A stretch of 64,000 bases of DNA, taken from positions 8,811,501 to 8,875,500 of the forward strand of contig CP114497.1 of NCBI GenBank assembly GCA_027186245.1. Reading direction: 5' to 3'. A program made the translations under genes and the position numbers. This stretch comes from Coriaria nepalensis. Taxonomy: Eukaryota > Streptophyta > Magnoliopsida > Cucurbitales > Coriariaceae. A model generated the notes under the pieces. It worked only from the letters and a program-made list of their open reading frames with translations. It ran no database searches and was not told where the DNA came from. Every line of letters starts with the position of its first letter. Position 1 is the stretch's first letter. Below, piece by piece: positions 44,431 to 56,899 of the stretch.

Positions 44431-47400
44431 CGGTTAAGGGAGGAGGATCTATCTTGCAGGTGGCCCAAATTAATAATTTCCGTTCATTCAATGCATTATA
44501 ATATGCATGCCTACCTCTCCATGACGTGGATTTGTAGTTGGCTCTTCACTTGCGCTTTGTTTGTTTCGGGGAGATTTGAGTGGAAAAGAAGGAAAAATCC
44601 TTATCCTATAAGTATAATATTTGATTCGATTTTACCATAAAATGATAAGGAAAATGAAAATAATAATTATATTATATTTATTTAATTGCATAGTAAATAA
44701 ATAAATATGAACGAGGTATTGATTTACTTTCCCACCAAATCATATGTTTAGTTATTTAAAAAAAAATTGTATGAAAGATTCGATCTTAGATTAAATTATC
44801 CAAATATTACATTTAAAATTCAAAAAAGTACGTAAGATAAAAACCTTCGTACAAATGAATGATTCCCACTAAATATAACTATTTGAAAAGGAATAGTAAT
44901 ATTATATTATCATAGTTAATATATGATGTTAAAGAACTAAATGTAAAATGGTAGATATGAAATTTTAACGAACCATACCATACATACTACGTACCTCAAT
45001 GGTCAAACACACAACCGATATCTTTTCTCATTTGTGAAATGTGTTGCATGTGAAATATGAAGACTAATGAAGTTAATCCCCCGAATCAAGTCAAAAAGGC
45101 ATGAGCCAAATTTTGGTAGTACTTATGACTTGTGAGAATTGAAAGTGAAGAGATGAGAGAGGGGGCGATCGGATGCGTTAAATGAGCTATTAAGTGATGG
45201 GAGACTGGAAAATGCATATCCATGTATGATGGATCAACAGTAACTACTTCCCCATTTAGGTCCCTTGATGAACTCATTTCTTTAAAATCTTTCCAACTTT
45301 CAAGATTCAACACCAAGCAACTATGGCCATTAAAAACACTAATCCTATATCCTAGATCTCGATGTGTGATAATTAATCCCTCTTAAGTTACGTCATACTT
45401 GTTTTAGACCTAAATATTATACATTTTTAACTATAAAATAAGTGTGTGCAAATAGTTTTTAATTGAATATTTTGTTGATTTTGTTCAATTATTTTTATTT
45501 TTTTTGAGATTATTATTATGTGTTATTTTAAAATAGGAAAAATAACCTTACGATGTTCTCAAAAAATAATTTTTTAAGCTTATTTTCATAAAATAATTTA
45601 TGTCAAAATTATAATATGAAAACACATCTAAAAGTATTAGTTAATTATTTTCTATATTCCGAGAACATATAATATATTCTCAGAATAATTATCAATGAGT
45701 CGCTCGATTCATAATTAAGCGGTTTTGTATTAGATGTTTGAATTAACGAGTATACGTAACTCTACTTATAATCAATTAATTTTAAATCGGAAACTTAAGA
45801 TTTTACAAAAACACGAATCCATTTAAAAGCCTTAGAGAGAAAAAAAAAAGAAAAGAGAGTTTTTCAAGTTAAGTCTACCTACCTTCATTTACTTCCATCT
45901 TGAATTCAGTATAGAGATCATTCAAGGCTAAGACCATTGTTTCTTTTTATAATATGAATTTGTTCATCAATTCGCCACCACTTTTTCTTCTTTGTGTGTT
46001 AAATGCTCTCAACCCACCTAATTTTCTTCCATTCATTTATTTTTCTTGTTCAATTTTTCTCTTTCTCTTTCAATTTTTCATTTATAGCTTTAAGTTTGAT
46101 CAGTCACTTCTCGCGTATGAGAGGATAACTGCCTTACTCTACTACTCTTGTTATGTATTCACGATCATTACATGTTTGTTTTTACACTTCATATTCTAAA
46201 TATGGCATGTTTGGTAATCAAACTTTGGTTCCATTTTCATGAAACCGAGAATTGTAATAACTTTTTCATTCCGTTGTTTTTTCTTTTTCTTTCTTTTTTT
46301 TTTTTTTTTAAGTAAGGATTTTATTATAAGAAACATATGGTTCTATAAAATAAAATAAAAAATATGGATCTAAAAAAGAAAAATACGAACAATAAAGTCT
46401 GGAAAAATAAATACAAAAATAAATAAAAACTAACCATACAAGCCCATCCTAGGAAAGCAACTGGCCCCAAGAGCCCACAAACACTGTACATTACGTTGCT
46501 TTGTTTGTTTCTGACTATTCCATGGAATCGCATGACCTGACATGGCGAAGTATGGGGCCAGCCCATCAAGTGGATGTTAAGCAATTAATAAAAAAATAAA
46601 TAAAAATAATAATTATTTGGCCAAGTTAAGGACTTCATTCAGTTACATGAAAAAGAACCATTGGGAGAGGCATAATATGTGTTTTATCATAAAATTAAAG
46701 GACATACGTATCATGTCTCTGACTTTATAGCTTACCAACTAAAAGTAGGCTACCAAAAACGTAATTACTATTTTATTAAGAGAGTGCACGATGGTGATCA
46801 CGACTCGACGATGACAAATTAATTAGGATCCGATTCATATTTTTAAATTTAATTTTTTTAAAAAATATTTTAAAATTATTATTGTAATTGATACAAATAA
46901 AAAATTATTTTTTGTATTTTTTTAAATATTAATTTTTTGTCATTTAAACATTTTTAAAAAGATTTATTTTTATAATTTAAAAATTATTGTCGATCAACCC
47001 TAAAAAAAACCATAAACATATTAAATATAGAGAAGTATAAGAAAAGAAACGTAAGCATTTCATGTAGGACCACTTACTCTTAATTATTAATTTAAATACT
47101 TATAATAATTATTTAAATTTATTTTCGAATTTTTACACTCCTGAAATAAATTTTCTAACTCTGGGAAGAAATAAAAAAGCGTGTTCAATTTAATTTAAAC
47201 TTAATAAATATAAAACATGCAAGTTATTTTTTATTTATTTATTATTATTATATACTCTTAATTTTCACTAATTCATAGTACTAAACACAAATGAAAGATC
47301 TTGTCTATCACGCTCTTTGTGAGAACAAGGACTAATAGGATCCGTACGATGAGTCTCCATTTACGTATGGAAATGGTATATAATGAGATCCGAGAATATT

Positions 47401-47656
47401 GTCGGATTTTTTTTTTTTACGCGTTCGTCTTCCTCCTTCTAAAATGAAGCTTTTATTTGGCCAAAAAAAAAAAGGAATGAACGAGGATAGGATTTCATAA
47501 TATTTGGAGTTTTAAGGATTTCATCCGCTTTCACTAACTAATACGTGCCCCAAGTACTAACCAAATTCTCAAGCTTGAGACAATGTAAAGAGGAAAATTA
47601 TTTAATAGAAGGCAATGGAGACTAATTCGAGACAGGTTTTGGGCCGGAACACTTCG
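44431..47656. other. AT-rich spacer
   Basis: About 3.2 kb between the CFL1-like and STP genes with no gene recognised. Contains poly-T and poly-A tracts (46287-46310, 47410-47419) and many AT-only stretches. The longest open frames (45086-45316, 46324-46584) are low-complexity. Confidence 0.5.
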
Positions 47657-49809
47657 TCAGGTCTTTACTTGAACAAATCGGGCCCAATACCAATGGCTTT
47701 CCCAAACAGCATTCATAGAGTCCAATGGGATTCCTTTAGTCTCGGGCAAGAAAAGCCCAACAAAGAGAGTCATTGCCGCAATCCAGCCGGCATAGAACAA
47801 GAACGTCCCATACCTTAAGTGACAGAGCATTGTCAAAAACGTTTGTGATAGCACGAATGTAGTGGCAAAATTGACAGCAACACTTATGCTTTGGCCCGTC
47901 GGCCGGATTCTGATCGGGAAAATCTCACTTGGAATTAGCCATGAAAGTGGGCCCCATGACCAACCAAAACCAGCTGCATATATGCACATCAACACTAGCA
48001 CCAATATAGCATAGCCCTTGGAGATGTGCTCCTTGGCCGAAAAGCCCGTTGTCGATGCCAACACAGCCGCCACTGCAACCTGAAATCATAACGCTGAGTT
48101 ATCACCATTCAATAGAAGGTAGGGCCAACTGAGTTACATCGTATAATGTAATACAAGACGTACCTGACATAAAAACATTTGAATACCGCCGGCTAGGAAA
48201 AGGAATCTTCGGCCAAACCGATCGACCACAGCCGAGGAGACGAGTATGGAGACGAGGTTAACGACACCAAGAATGATGGCTGCTATTAAAGCTGAGTCAT
48301 TTCCGAATCCAACCGATTGAAAGAGAACCGGAGCATAGAATGCAATGATATTAATCCCAGTGACTTGTTGAAAAAAGGGTATTGCAATTGACAGTACTAA
48401 ATGAGGTCTGTATCGTCTCTCAAATATGGTTATGAATGGTTCCTGATCGACCTCTTTAGCCATCTCATTGGACTGAATAAGATCTGCCAGCTCAGCCTCC
48501 ACATCAGCATTCTTGCCTCTAGCTTTGAGAAGGGATAGTTTGGCCTCAACTAACTTGCCACGTTGTACTAAGCTGCTAGGTGTGTCCGAGATGAGGACTG
48601 CCCCTAACGTCATGATTACTGCGGGCACCATGGCGAGGCCGAGAGAGAGGCGCCAGCCCCAATTGAGCTTGGAAGTGCCAAAATTGATGCAGTTGGATAC
48701 GACAACGCCAATTCCTATAAAGAATTGAAAGCCGGTGTTGAATGCACCGCGCCATTTTGGTGGTGCCACCTCTGAGAGGTAGACCGGAGCTGCCTGTTTT
48801 AACATGTAATGAATGTAACCGAAAATGTGTCTCTGGTAATGTAAGAGTTACCCAACTTATATATATATATATATATATATACCTGATTGGTGAAACCAAC
48901 CCCGAAGCCGAGCAAGACACGACCGATGATGAGCATAGCAATGTTCACGGCACTGCCATTGATGGCAGCTCCCGCAAAGAAGGTGAAACCACCGAGAACC
49001 ATGGTTCCTCTGCGGCCCAGCTCTGCCGTAAGACGGCTAGCAATGAGGGATGTGACCAACCCAGCTAGGTAGAGTGAAGAGGTAAATGAAGTCAGAACTT
49101 GGCTGTCATAGACGCAGTAGATATTGGTTTTGGCTTCTGATGCCTTCCTCAATACCGATGGGAAAAATTTCTTGAGAAATGGTGCCATCGTTGTCACACC
49201 CCCTGAAAAACCATTTGCATGCCTAAAATGTATTAACTTTATTTATTTATTTATTTTGAGCCCGTTAACATAATTCTCTAACTACATTATAATTCTCGCA
49301 ATGTCGGAAAATTAAGATCATGAAACACCATATATATATATATATATATATATTTGATCATTTAACCTAATTTTGATGGATAAGGGTTTAAGTAGCATAT
49401 ATCAACCACTCATCACGAGGTACAGAAATCAAGATCAAGTCAAAATGAGGCAACCTGTAATTAAAATACAGCATTGAATCGCTGCTGATATCAACTCATC
49501 TTTATTCGAATTTAAAAAACGGGTTGGTAACGGAATAATTTGGATCAAGTGAATTAAATTCACCAAGTTAAGTATTTCTGTAATTAATTAAAAGTTGTCA
49601 GCTAAAAATCTCTACTTCATGTTGTTTTTTTTTTTTTGGTTGGAAAATAAGAACTGAAGAAACGCACCTGAAATTCCAATATCATATCCAAATATGAGTC
49701 CGCTTGTTGCAGCGACGATGCAGGTGATCACAACGGACGCGGTTATCTTCCCGTTCACGGAACCGCTGCCCGTGCCGTGACTAACGACGGCGAAACCTCC
49801 TCCAGCCAT
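47657..49809 (-). CDS. Hexose/H+ symporter, sugar transport protein (STP) family
   Basis: Four exons on the minus strand, 49809-49668, 49202-48883, 48793-48164 and 48079-47657, encode 504 aa, the usual STP length. It is a 12-helix major facilitator that imports monosaccharides with protons across the plasma membrane. Motifs seen: [17 protein letters not shown] after helix 1, the STP lid region with cysteine ([20 protein letters not shown]), [12 protein letters not shown] (loop 2-3), [17 protein letters not shown], the sugar site [50 protein letters not shown] and [11 protein letters not shown]. Helix and loop residues look complete, so it should be functional. The N terminus resembles sugar carrier/HEX6 types; the exact STP number is uncertain. 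A (TA)n tract sits at the intron 2 donor (about 48858-48882). Confidence 0.94.
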
Positions 49810-49997
49810 ACTTGATCAACGGAGAAAATCTCCACGATCCTTTATAGTAACTTTCTTGCTCTTTCCCTCTCCTCTTTTCTCCGATTCCAAACAGTAGTAG
49901 CCAAGAGAGCAGGGAATTGATTATAATTTATAGTCAAAGAGAAAAGCCAGCGAAGAGGTTTATTGATGGCATATTTTTCCTCAAGCACACACTCACG

Positions 49998-50005
49998 TAT
50001 ATATA
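49998..50005 (-). promoter_or_regulatory. TATA box of the STP gene
   Basis: TATATATA on the minus strand, about 190 bp upstream of the ATG. The leader implied is about 160 bases, so this is less certain than the other TATA calls. Confidence 0.4.
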
Positions 50006-51600
50006 GAAACTGGGTTAATATTAGTAGGGATCGACCATTATTGTACCTAATATAATTAATTGCCCCGCATTTCAACCAAAATCATATTATATATTAAAAT
50101 TATATCTTGGAACTTAAAAACAGTAAACTAGACGGAGTCTCAAGTAATAATAACACGTAATAATGGTGATATTCAACTTTAAATTATGAGTATATTATTT
50201 TTTTAAATATTATTTTTAATTAAATTAATCGAAGAACTTCCCCGATTAATACTAAATAAGTCGGAAAAACTACTCAATTCACTGTAGAATAATAAATAGT
50301 TTAAAAAAAAAAAAATATATATATATATATATATAATTAATTAATTTTAAAAATGTATTAAAGATTTTAAACAAATAATAAAGATTTAATAACTAATTAA
50401 AATACTAATACTAAATAAGTGAAAAGTAGTCAAATCGGTGGTAGGTAGGAAGAGTGCATGGTAAGAAAACGTGCATCCTCCATTCTCTAAGTGACCGTGT
50501 TTTCATGGTAGGTTTTGATCCATCAAAAAATAATTATTATTATTATTTTAAATTAATATATGATTTCCATCACTTTCAAAACGACATTACATGGCTACAA
50601 TAATGGGCCGAAAAGAAAAGAGAGACGACACTACATTATACACAATGGTTATGAAATGAATGTAGTTTATCTAATTTAGCTCACGTATTTAATAAGCCTA
50701 GTTAAGGTAGCATTAAAATCACACGCGAATAGGCTTCCTAGTATACCAATTAATTAGGAAATAATAAATAAGATTATGTATATGGTCTTTACCCTCTCTA
50801 TTTTTTTTTTTCTTTTTTGGCTCAACAATAGCCCATGCAATACGCCCAGAGGTACACTTGAGCCAAATATTATTGATCTTAAAGTTCAGCTCGATTAGTT
50901 TTCACTAGGCTCTAGCTCGATCTAGAGTTTTGAAAAAATCGGTTTGAATTTGAGACCGTGTATTGTATATTTTTAAGAAGCTGGAGCTTGTTAGAATTGT
51001 CTCTCAAATTTTTACAAAGTGAACTGAGTTTGAGCTCAAAATCGATTAAGCTAGTTTAATAAAATATTTTGAAAATTATAGTCGTTAAATTTTATATTCA
51101 GACAAATATTTGAGTTGGAGTGATATTTGGCACAACTTGCTTTGAATGCACCCCACCCCTATTTCCAACTTGAGAGTTTAAAAAAAAAAAAAATCATAAT
51201 TTCAATTGATTTTTGCCCGACCCATGTATGCTAATAGTACTATAATCTAGATCGGATGGAGTCTTATTTAGTGAAAAATGGAGTGGATTCAGTTCTTATA
51301 TTTATCATTTCATGTATGTTTCTAAGCGTAAATCTCGGTCATCCTTATATTTTCAATAGTTAAAACATGTGTAACATAATAACAAAAAGATAAAAATATA
51401 AGCCGACCGAAATACGACAAATTTATAAATCGTATTTTATTATTTATCTATATCATGTTTTTAACAGTTATAACTCCCATTTTTATTTCTGAATATTGAT
51501 AAATGACGACGGTCATTCACACCCGATCTGATCTGAAATCTATAAATCGATATATCAATCTAAAATCTGAAATCATATCGTGTTTTCGGTTTAGACCGAG
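50006..51600. other. AT-rich spacer upstream of the STP gene
   Basis: No gene seen; includes an A/T tract at 50300-50335 and a T-rich tract near 50802-50815. Confidence 0.5.
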
Positions 51601-52330
51601 TTTTCAAGTTTTAGACAAAGTTCTCAAGTTTTAGACATGTCAGTCTTTCTCATACTAAGTTCTCAACTTCTCAAATAGTTGAAGAGCATTTGAGACGTCG
51701 AATTCGAGTTCCTACGAAAGATCAAAAGACATATCACATGTCGGTTAAGATGCACAGACCGACATCTCACATGTCGGTGTGACATGTAGAGCGTTATAGA
51801 CCGAGATCTCATGTATGTGGTTGAATGATTGATGGGTCGAAGGATTGATAGGCATCTCAGACCGACAACAAAATTTGAGTCCCTTCGAAGTGTCGAAGGG
51901 CATCTCACATGTTAGTTTGAGATGCATAGACCGACATCTCACGTGTTAGTTTGAGATGTAGAGCGATACAGATTGAGGTCTTATATCAGTATGTGGTCAA
52001 AGGACATCTCACATAAATTATAATCGTAGGGTCAATGGGTCAATAGGTGGATGAGTCGATGAGTTTATGAGTTAATGAACATCTCACATAAATTATAGTC
52101 GAAGGGTCGAAAAACATCTTAGAGTTACATGCGAGATGCATAGACTGACATCTTATATGTCGGTTTGAGATGCAAACTAATACAAACTGAGATCTCATGT
52201 TGGTCTGTGGTCAAAGGGTCGAAATGTCAATGAATCGAAGGGCATCTCTCATAATTTATAATCAAAGAGTCGGAGGGTCGAATGGTCAATAAGTTGATGG
52301 TAGAAGGGTCGAGTATGTGATCTCAATCTG
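51600..52330. repeat. Degenerate tandem or nested repeat array
   Basis: Words such as GACATCTCACATG, GAGATGCATAGACCGACATC, CGAAGGGTCGAA and ATCTCACATAAATTATA recur. Three copies of a larger unit can be anchored on AGATGC followed by AGACCGACATC-like sequence at 51748, 51920 and 52135, spacing about 172 and 215 bp. Copies are diverged, and ACATGT/GACCGACATC segments are partly self-complementary. No coding similarity. It could be a minisatellite or decayed transposon ends. Confidence 0.65.
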
Positions 52331-52667
52331 AGAAGCATATTATATTAGATCGGTCTGAGAAGGAAGAAAAAAATCTATGGGAAGGAAAATGAAGAGCTTG
52401 GTCCGGAAAGACAGCTCGATTTAAGAAGAGATAAATTAAACTCAATAAAATATCTCGATCTGGAAAAAAGCTCGATAAAAGAAAGTGATTTTTATTTATT
52501 ACATAAAAATACAAGTTTTTGATTTACATATTAATTATATAAATTTTTGTATTAATATAAGTGATTTTGATATGAAAATTATTTTAAATATTAGATTTAT
52601 AAAAATAATTTAAGCATAAGTTTATATAAAAATATTGAAATAATGACTGAATTCCGCGGAAAATAGT

Positions 52668-52675
52668 TGACGTCA
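52668..52675. promoter_or_regulatory. TGACGTCA palindrome upstream of SC35
   Basis: A perfect bZIP-type (TGACG/CRE-like) palindrome, 160-167 bp before the SC35 ATG and in a GC-richer patch. A role in SC35 transcription is inferred. Confidence 0.4.
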
Positions 52676-52834
52676 CGCCACACTAACTAACCGAGTAACG
52701 CTACAGTTGAAAAGCTGAGGTCATCATCTTCACAAATCCGCCTATTTCTTTTTCCTTATCGTCTCAAATTCAAACCCTAGCTCCATCTCCTTGCCGCCGC
52801 TGCGTCTCTCTCTCTCTCTCTCAATCAGAGAAAA

Positions 52835-54911
52835 ATGTCGCACTTTGGAAGGTCTGGTCCACCTGATATCAGAGACACCTACTCGCTCCTTGTTCTCAAC
52901 ATTACTTTCCGTAAGTTCTCTTCTTCTTCAGTTTTCCTTCGCTCCATTTTTTTTTTTTTGAAATTTTTTGCTTCTTTCACATATTTCTGTGGCTCTGAGT
53001 TTTGCCTTTGTAGGAACCACTGCAGATGATCTTTACCCTCTCTTCGACAAGTACGGCAAGGTCGTCGATGTTTTCATTCCTAGAGACCGCAGGTACAGCT
53101 TCTCTCTGTCTCCCTCATTGTTTTTTTTTTCTTCTTAATTTTGTGATTTATAGGAGTTAGTGTGTGTGATTGGTTATTAGGAGTGGAGATTCTAGAGGCT
53201 TTGCATTTGTACGGTACAAGTATGCTGACGAAGCGCAGAAGGCTGTTGAAAAGCTTGACGGTGAGTTTGAATCCCAAAGTATAAATTTCAAGCTCATTTA
53301 AAATAAATAAAAAATTAGAAAGTGCTATTTTTTATATTGCGATTTTCTTTCTTTCCTTAGGAAGAATGGTCGATGGCAGAGAGATTATGGTGCAGTTTGC
53401 TAAGTATGGTCCTAATGCTGAAAAGATGTGAGTCTCCTCTCTCTCTCTCTCTTTCTCTCAGTGTAAACCTGGTTTTCCAGAAAACTTCAACTGTTTATAT
53501 CAGTGGAGAAGAGAAAGTGAATTAGTGAACAAATTTTGTGCTCTGGAGAATTGGTGTTGGGATATAGGTTCATCTTGGAACGGGGATTGTGGAAGGAGGA
53601 AAGTTTCTAGAACAATATTCAATCACCATATAAACCAATTCTCTCTTGGTTTGAGTTCTATTGGGATTGTGTGTTAAAACTCAAATACTTTTGCTTTTTC
53701 TCTCTTTTTTAACTTTTATTTTTATCCCAGAATATGAAACATTGGGTCTATCTACTGTGTAGCTTTCTCTCGATTGAGTAAACATGGTGTACAAGTTTAT
53801 AACATCTTAATGTTTTAGTAAGATTTTATGTAGATTTTAGTAGTTCATCTAATTATATTGTCTTCTTTTTTTCTTCTTTTTTTAGCCAAAAGGGGCGGAT
53901 AATAGAGTCATCAAAGGAAAAGGATAGGATGCGAAGCCGTAGTCCTCCTCCAAGGTGAGAGTTTTCCTTTTGGTAACACATGTGTAAATGGAATTCAAGT
54001 TGGATTTCAAGGATCGTGATATCATCTCTTGGATGTCTTAAGTCTTATTTATCTGCCTATATCTAGAAACAGCTAGGAGAGGGGGTAATAATCACCTGTT
54101 GATGTAATCCTATTTATCTGCCTATATCCAGCCCTATATTTTACATTTTTTTCATACATTTTTATTTGTGTGTTTTCTATAAATTGGTTGTTTAGTTCCA
54201 TACCAGAAGTTGGGGTAGAAAAATATGGGTCAATTGTTTCAAGCTGCATCTTCATGCTCTTTCTGTCCCTGTATGACTGAACCAAAAGCATTTCATTTCA
54301 GGCACCGAGGGGACCATAAGGACAGAGATTACCAAAGGAGAAGTCGCAGTAGAAGCAGAAGTAGGGAGAGATACAGTCGTGATAAATCACGAAGAAGTGA
54401 AAGAGAACAGCGCCATAGAAGTAGAAGTAAAAGTTGCAGTGCCAGTCCTGATCATGGTAGAGACCGTAGAAGGGGCAGGTATGATGATGAACGTCGTAGC
54501 CGTAGCCCATCCTATGGAAGGTAAAGAAAGCCTTTTTTTTTTTCTTGATGCACTTTTTGTCATCCTTCCACTGTTAAAGTCTACATAAAATTGTTTTCTG
54601 ATGGATAATGGGTCATGTTGAAGCGCCTCCCCTGCTCGGAACAGTCCTAGTTCAAAGAGGAGCCCATCTCCTCATAGAACACCAGCTAGGGATGAAAGTC
54701 CCGATGAACGAATTGATAAAAAGCACTCTCCTACTCCAAAAAATAGTTCTCCACCTGGTAGGCGTGCGTATTCCAGGAGCCCATCTCCACATAAATCTGA
54801 TTCTGAGGTGAGTTATCTTCCTTAGTAATGGCCAATGTGATTTCTTCTTTTTGTCTAGGAGTTGTATTCTTTGGGGAAGAGTTTTAGTATGGTGTTACTC
54901 TGTAGGAGTGA
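52835..54911 (+). CDS. SC35: Serine/arginine-rich splicing factor SC35
   Basis: Nuclear pre-mRNA splicing factor. Exons: 52835-52910, 53014-53092, 53181-53260, 53361-53427, 53886-53954, 54302-54520, 54624-54807 and probably a 6-base coding end at 54906-54911, giving 259 aa. If the last intron is retained, the frame stops at 54826 (263 aa). One RRM (about residues 15-93) carries RNP2 LLVLNI and RNP1 RGFAFVRY. The start MSHFGRSGPPDIRDTYSLLV and the link FAKYGPNAEK are as in plant SC35. An RS domain follows with repeated RS dipeptides (RRSRSRSRSRERYSR) and a tail of SPS repeats. The exon with the first RS block is separated by a longer intron, typical of SR genes with regulated splicing. A CT tract lies in the 5' UTR (52806-52821). 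Confidence 0.92.
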
Positions 54912-56899
54912 TCGACCCACTTTCTAAGTTGTGGAGATATACTCGGCTTCAAGGTGGTGCAATGTATTTGCTTTCATCGTGGCGACGACAAAGTTTGCAT
55001 TTCACATGTAATGGTTAACTTCTTAGATCTGCTTATGTTTTCGTGGGACCTAAAGGTTCACTTGTTTTTCATTTCATTTCTGATCTGGGTTTTTTAATGG
55101 TAACTTGTGTATTTGTTATCTTTGATTTGGGATTTTTTCTTAGATGTTTGCACTTGTTCTTGAGAAGGTAATTCAATAGTGTGAGTGTCTTGACATTTAC
55201 ATGCAATGTTGATTTCATCTAGTTAATTGAGTTGGGTATCTTAAATTGTTACTTATATTGGACAATATCATGGCCTTCTTTAGTTGCTCGAGAAGAGTAG
55301 TGGCAAGATTAACCAGCTGTTGACGCTGTTCTACTAGCAGTTGATGCTGTTTTACTAGCTGTTGCAGTTTTATGGTCGTTGCTGGTAGCAGTCATTTGCA
55401 TGCTGGTAGCAGTCATTTGCGTACTGGCTGCAGTCTATAAAGTCTTAAATTTTCTTTGATGAATACCTGATTGCTGGTAAGAATTGAAAACTTATTATTT
55501 CTAAGGGATAATTATAAAACAATTGGATGGTGATATTTTTGTTCCTGGATAATTATGGTTGAAACCAGTAGCACTAGCAGATGCAGTTTTTAATGAAATG
55601 CGGGCTGATGTTGTTGCCATTGAGTGGTAGCTGTATTTTTGGGGACCAGTTCATATTGATGATTAGCTGATGCGGGTCTTTACCGCAACAAAATCAAATT
55701 CAAATAACTAATAATCTTTTGGAAGGCATAACAACTTCGCTTGTTTCTCCAAATAATGTTAGTATTAGTGAATGATTCACTTACATGTAAGCTAACTGCC
55801 AGCTTTGTTTATGCATATCGACATTGTTCATTTTTGTGTAAAAGCTAGGCACTTGTAATGGATTCCGATCTTTCAATCAAAAAGCTTATATGAGTCCCAC
55901 AGTGCAGGATTTGAGAAGTCGTCTATAAAAGAAAGGCGATATCCATGTGTTTCGCAAACTGTTTACAGTTTCAGTTCCCAAACTTCAGCTTCCCAAAATG
56001 GTCGTCATTGTTTATATCTATGTAGTTTAAATTGGCGATTTATGGTGCTACTGCTTCCCTGTAGAAGCAAGAGCAGTGTGAGTGAGAACTATTTCTGTAA
56101 GCCCTAACGCACGTTTTATATAATATACCATAAACGTAGCAAATATCTATGTTTGTGCGATCATAGTATATATTTAGCCACTATCGAGTCCTTGCAAGTT
56201 GACCTCATCTTCCATAACGCTTTTTTTTTCTTTTCCTCTCATCTTCGTACTTGCCTTCTTGTGGTATCGGAAAAACCACTGAAAGACAAGTTCGACGCAA
56301 CTTCCTGTGTGAAATGATTTCGCCATTGCGTACTTCCCACACCCATGACCATGAAAAAGAAAACAAGAGTTCCAACTTGTTAATTGGGTATTCCAGTACA
56401 CGGTCAAAACTAATCTTTTTTCTAATGGAACGGCGACCGTGACAGTGAAGCTTAAAATCTCAATACCTGCACGATCTGGATAGAGAGGAGTTGAATCCGA
56501 ACCATTTTTCTTTGCAAAGAAAAACAGAGCATTTGACCAATAACTAAAGCCCTCTTTATACGTATATAAACCTCTTCGTAGTCTAGGTGCGACCGAAACT
56601 CTGTTTTCTGTCACCGTAGAAATTTAAAGTGGATCGACTAATCGATTTCACATCCTTTAAAAGTTAAGGTCCGCACACAAAGCAATTATTCACATCTATA
56701 AAGCCGAAAAATGCATTTCCATCAGACTTCACTCCCAATTCTGCAGATTAAGAAAATATTTTAAACTTGGAAGAACCACCAACCTCAATTCTTCTCCAAT
56801 CCTTCTCTCTGTTATCAATATTTCTTCCTTTCCCAGAAAGCTAAGTTCAAACTTGATGAACAGGCAAACAGCTTTTGGAACAAGCAACCAGCAAAAACA
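54912..56899. other. Spacer between SC35 and the receptor kinases
   Basis: About 2 kb including the SC35 3' UTR. It contains two short tandem repeats of about 21 bp at 55319-55421 (see findings). A 146-codon open frame on the minus strand (56174-56614) matches nothing I know. The last 250 bp are the promoter and leader of the first kinase gene. Confidence 0.5.
55319..55421 (+). repeat. Two adjacent 21-bp minisatellites
   Basis: GTTGACGCTGTTCTACTAGC is repeated with few changes at about 55319-55360, and GCTGGTAGCAGTCATTTGC is repeated at 55381-55421. Both share GCTG/CAG words, so they may derive from one unit. Confidence 0.65.

Noticed and set aside
48513..49072. Open frames antisense to the STP gene
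   Set aside because: They are shadows of the conserved STP coding frame on the other strand.
56174..56614. 146-codon open frame on the minus strand
   Set aside because: No recognisable motif and mixed composition; it overlaps the promoter side of the receptor kinase gene, and no splice partners were seen.
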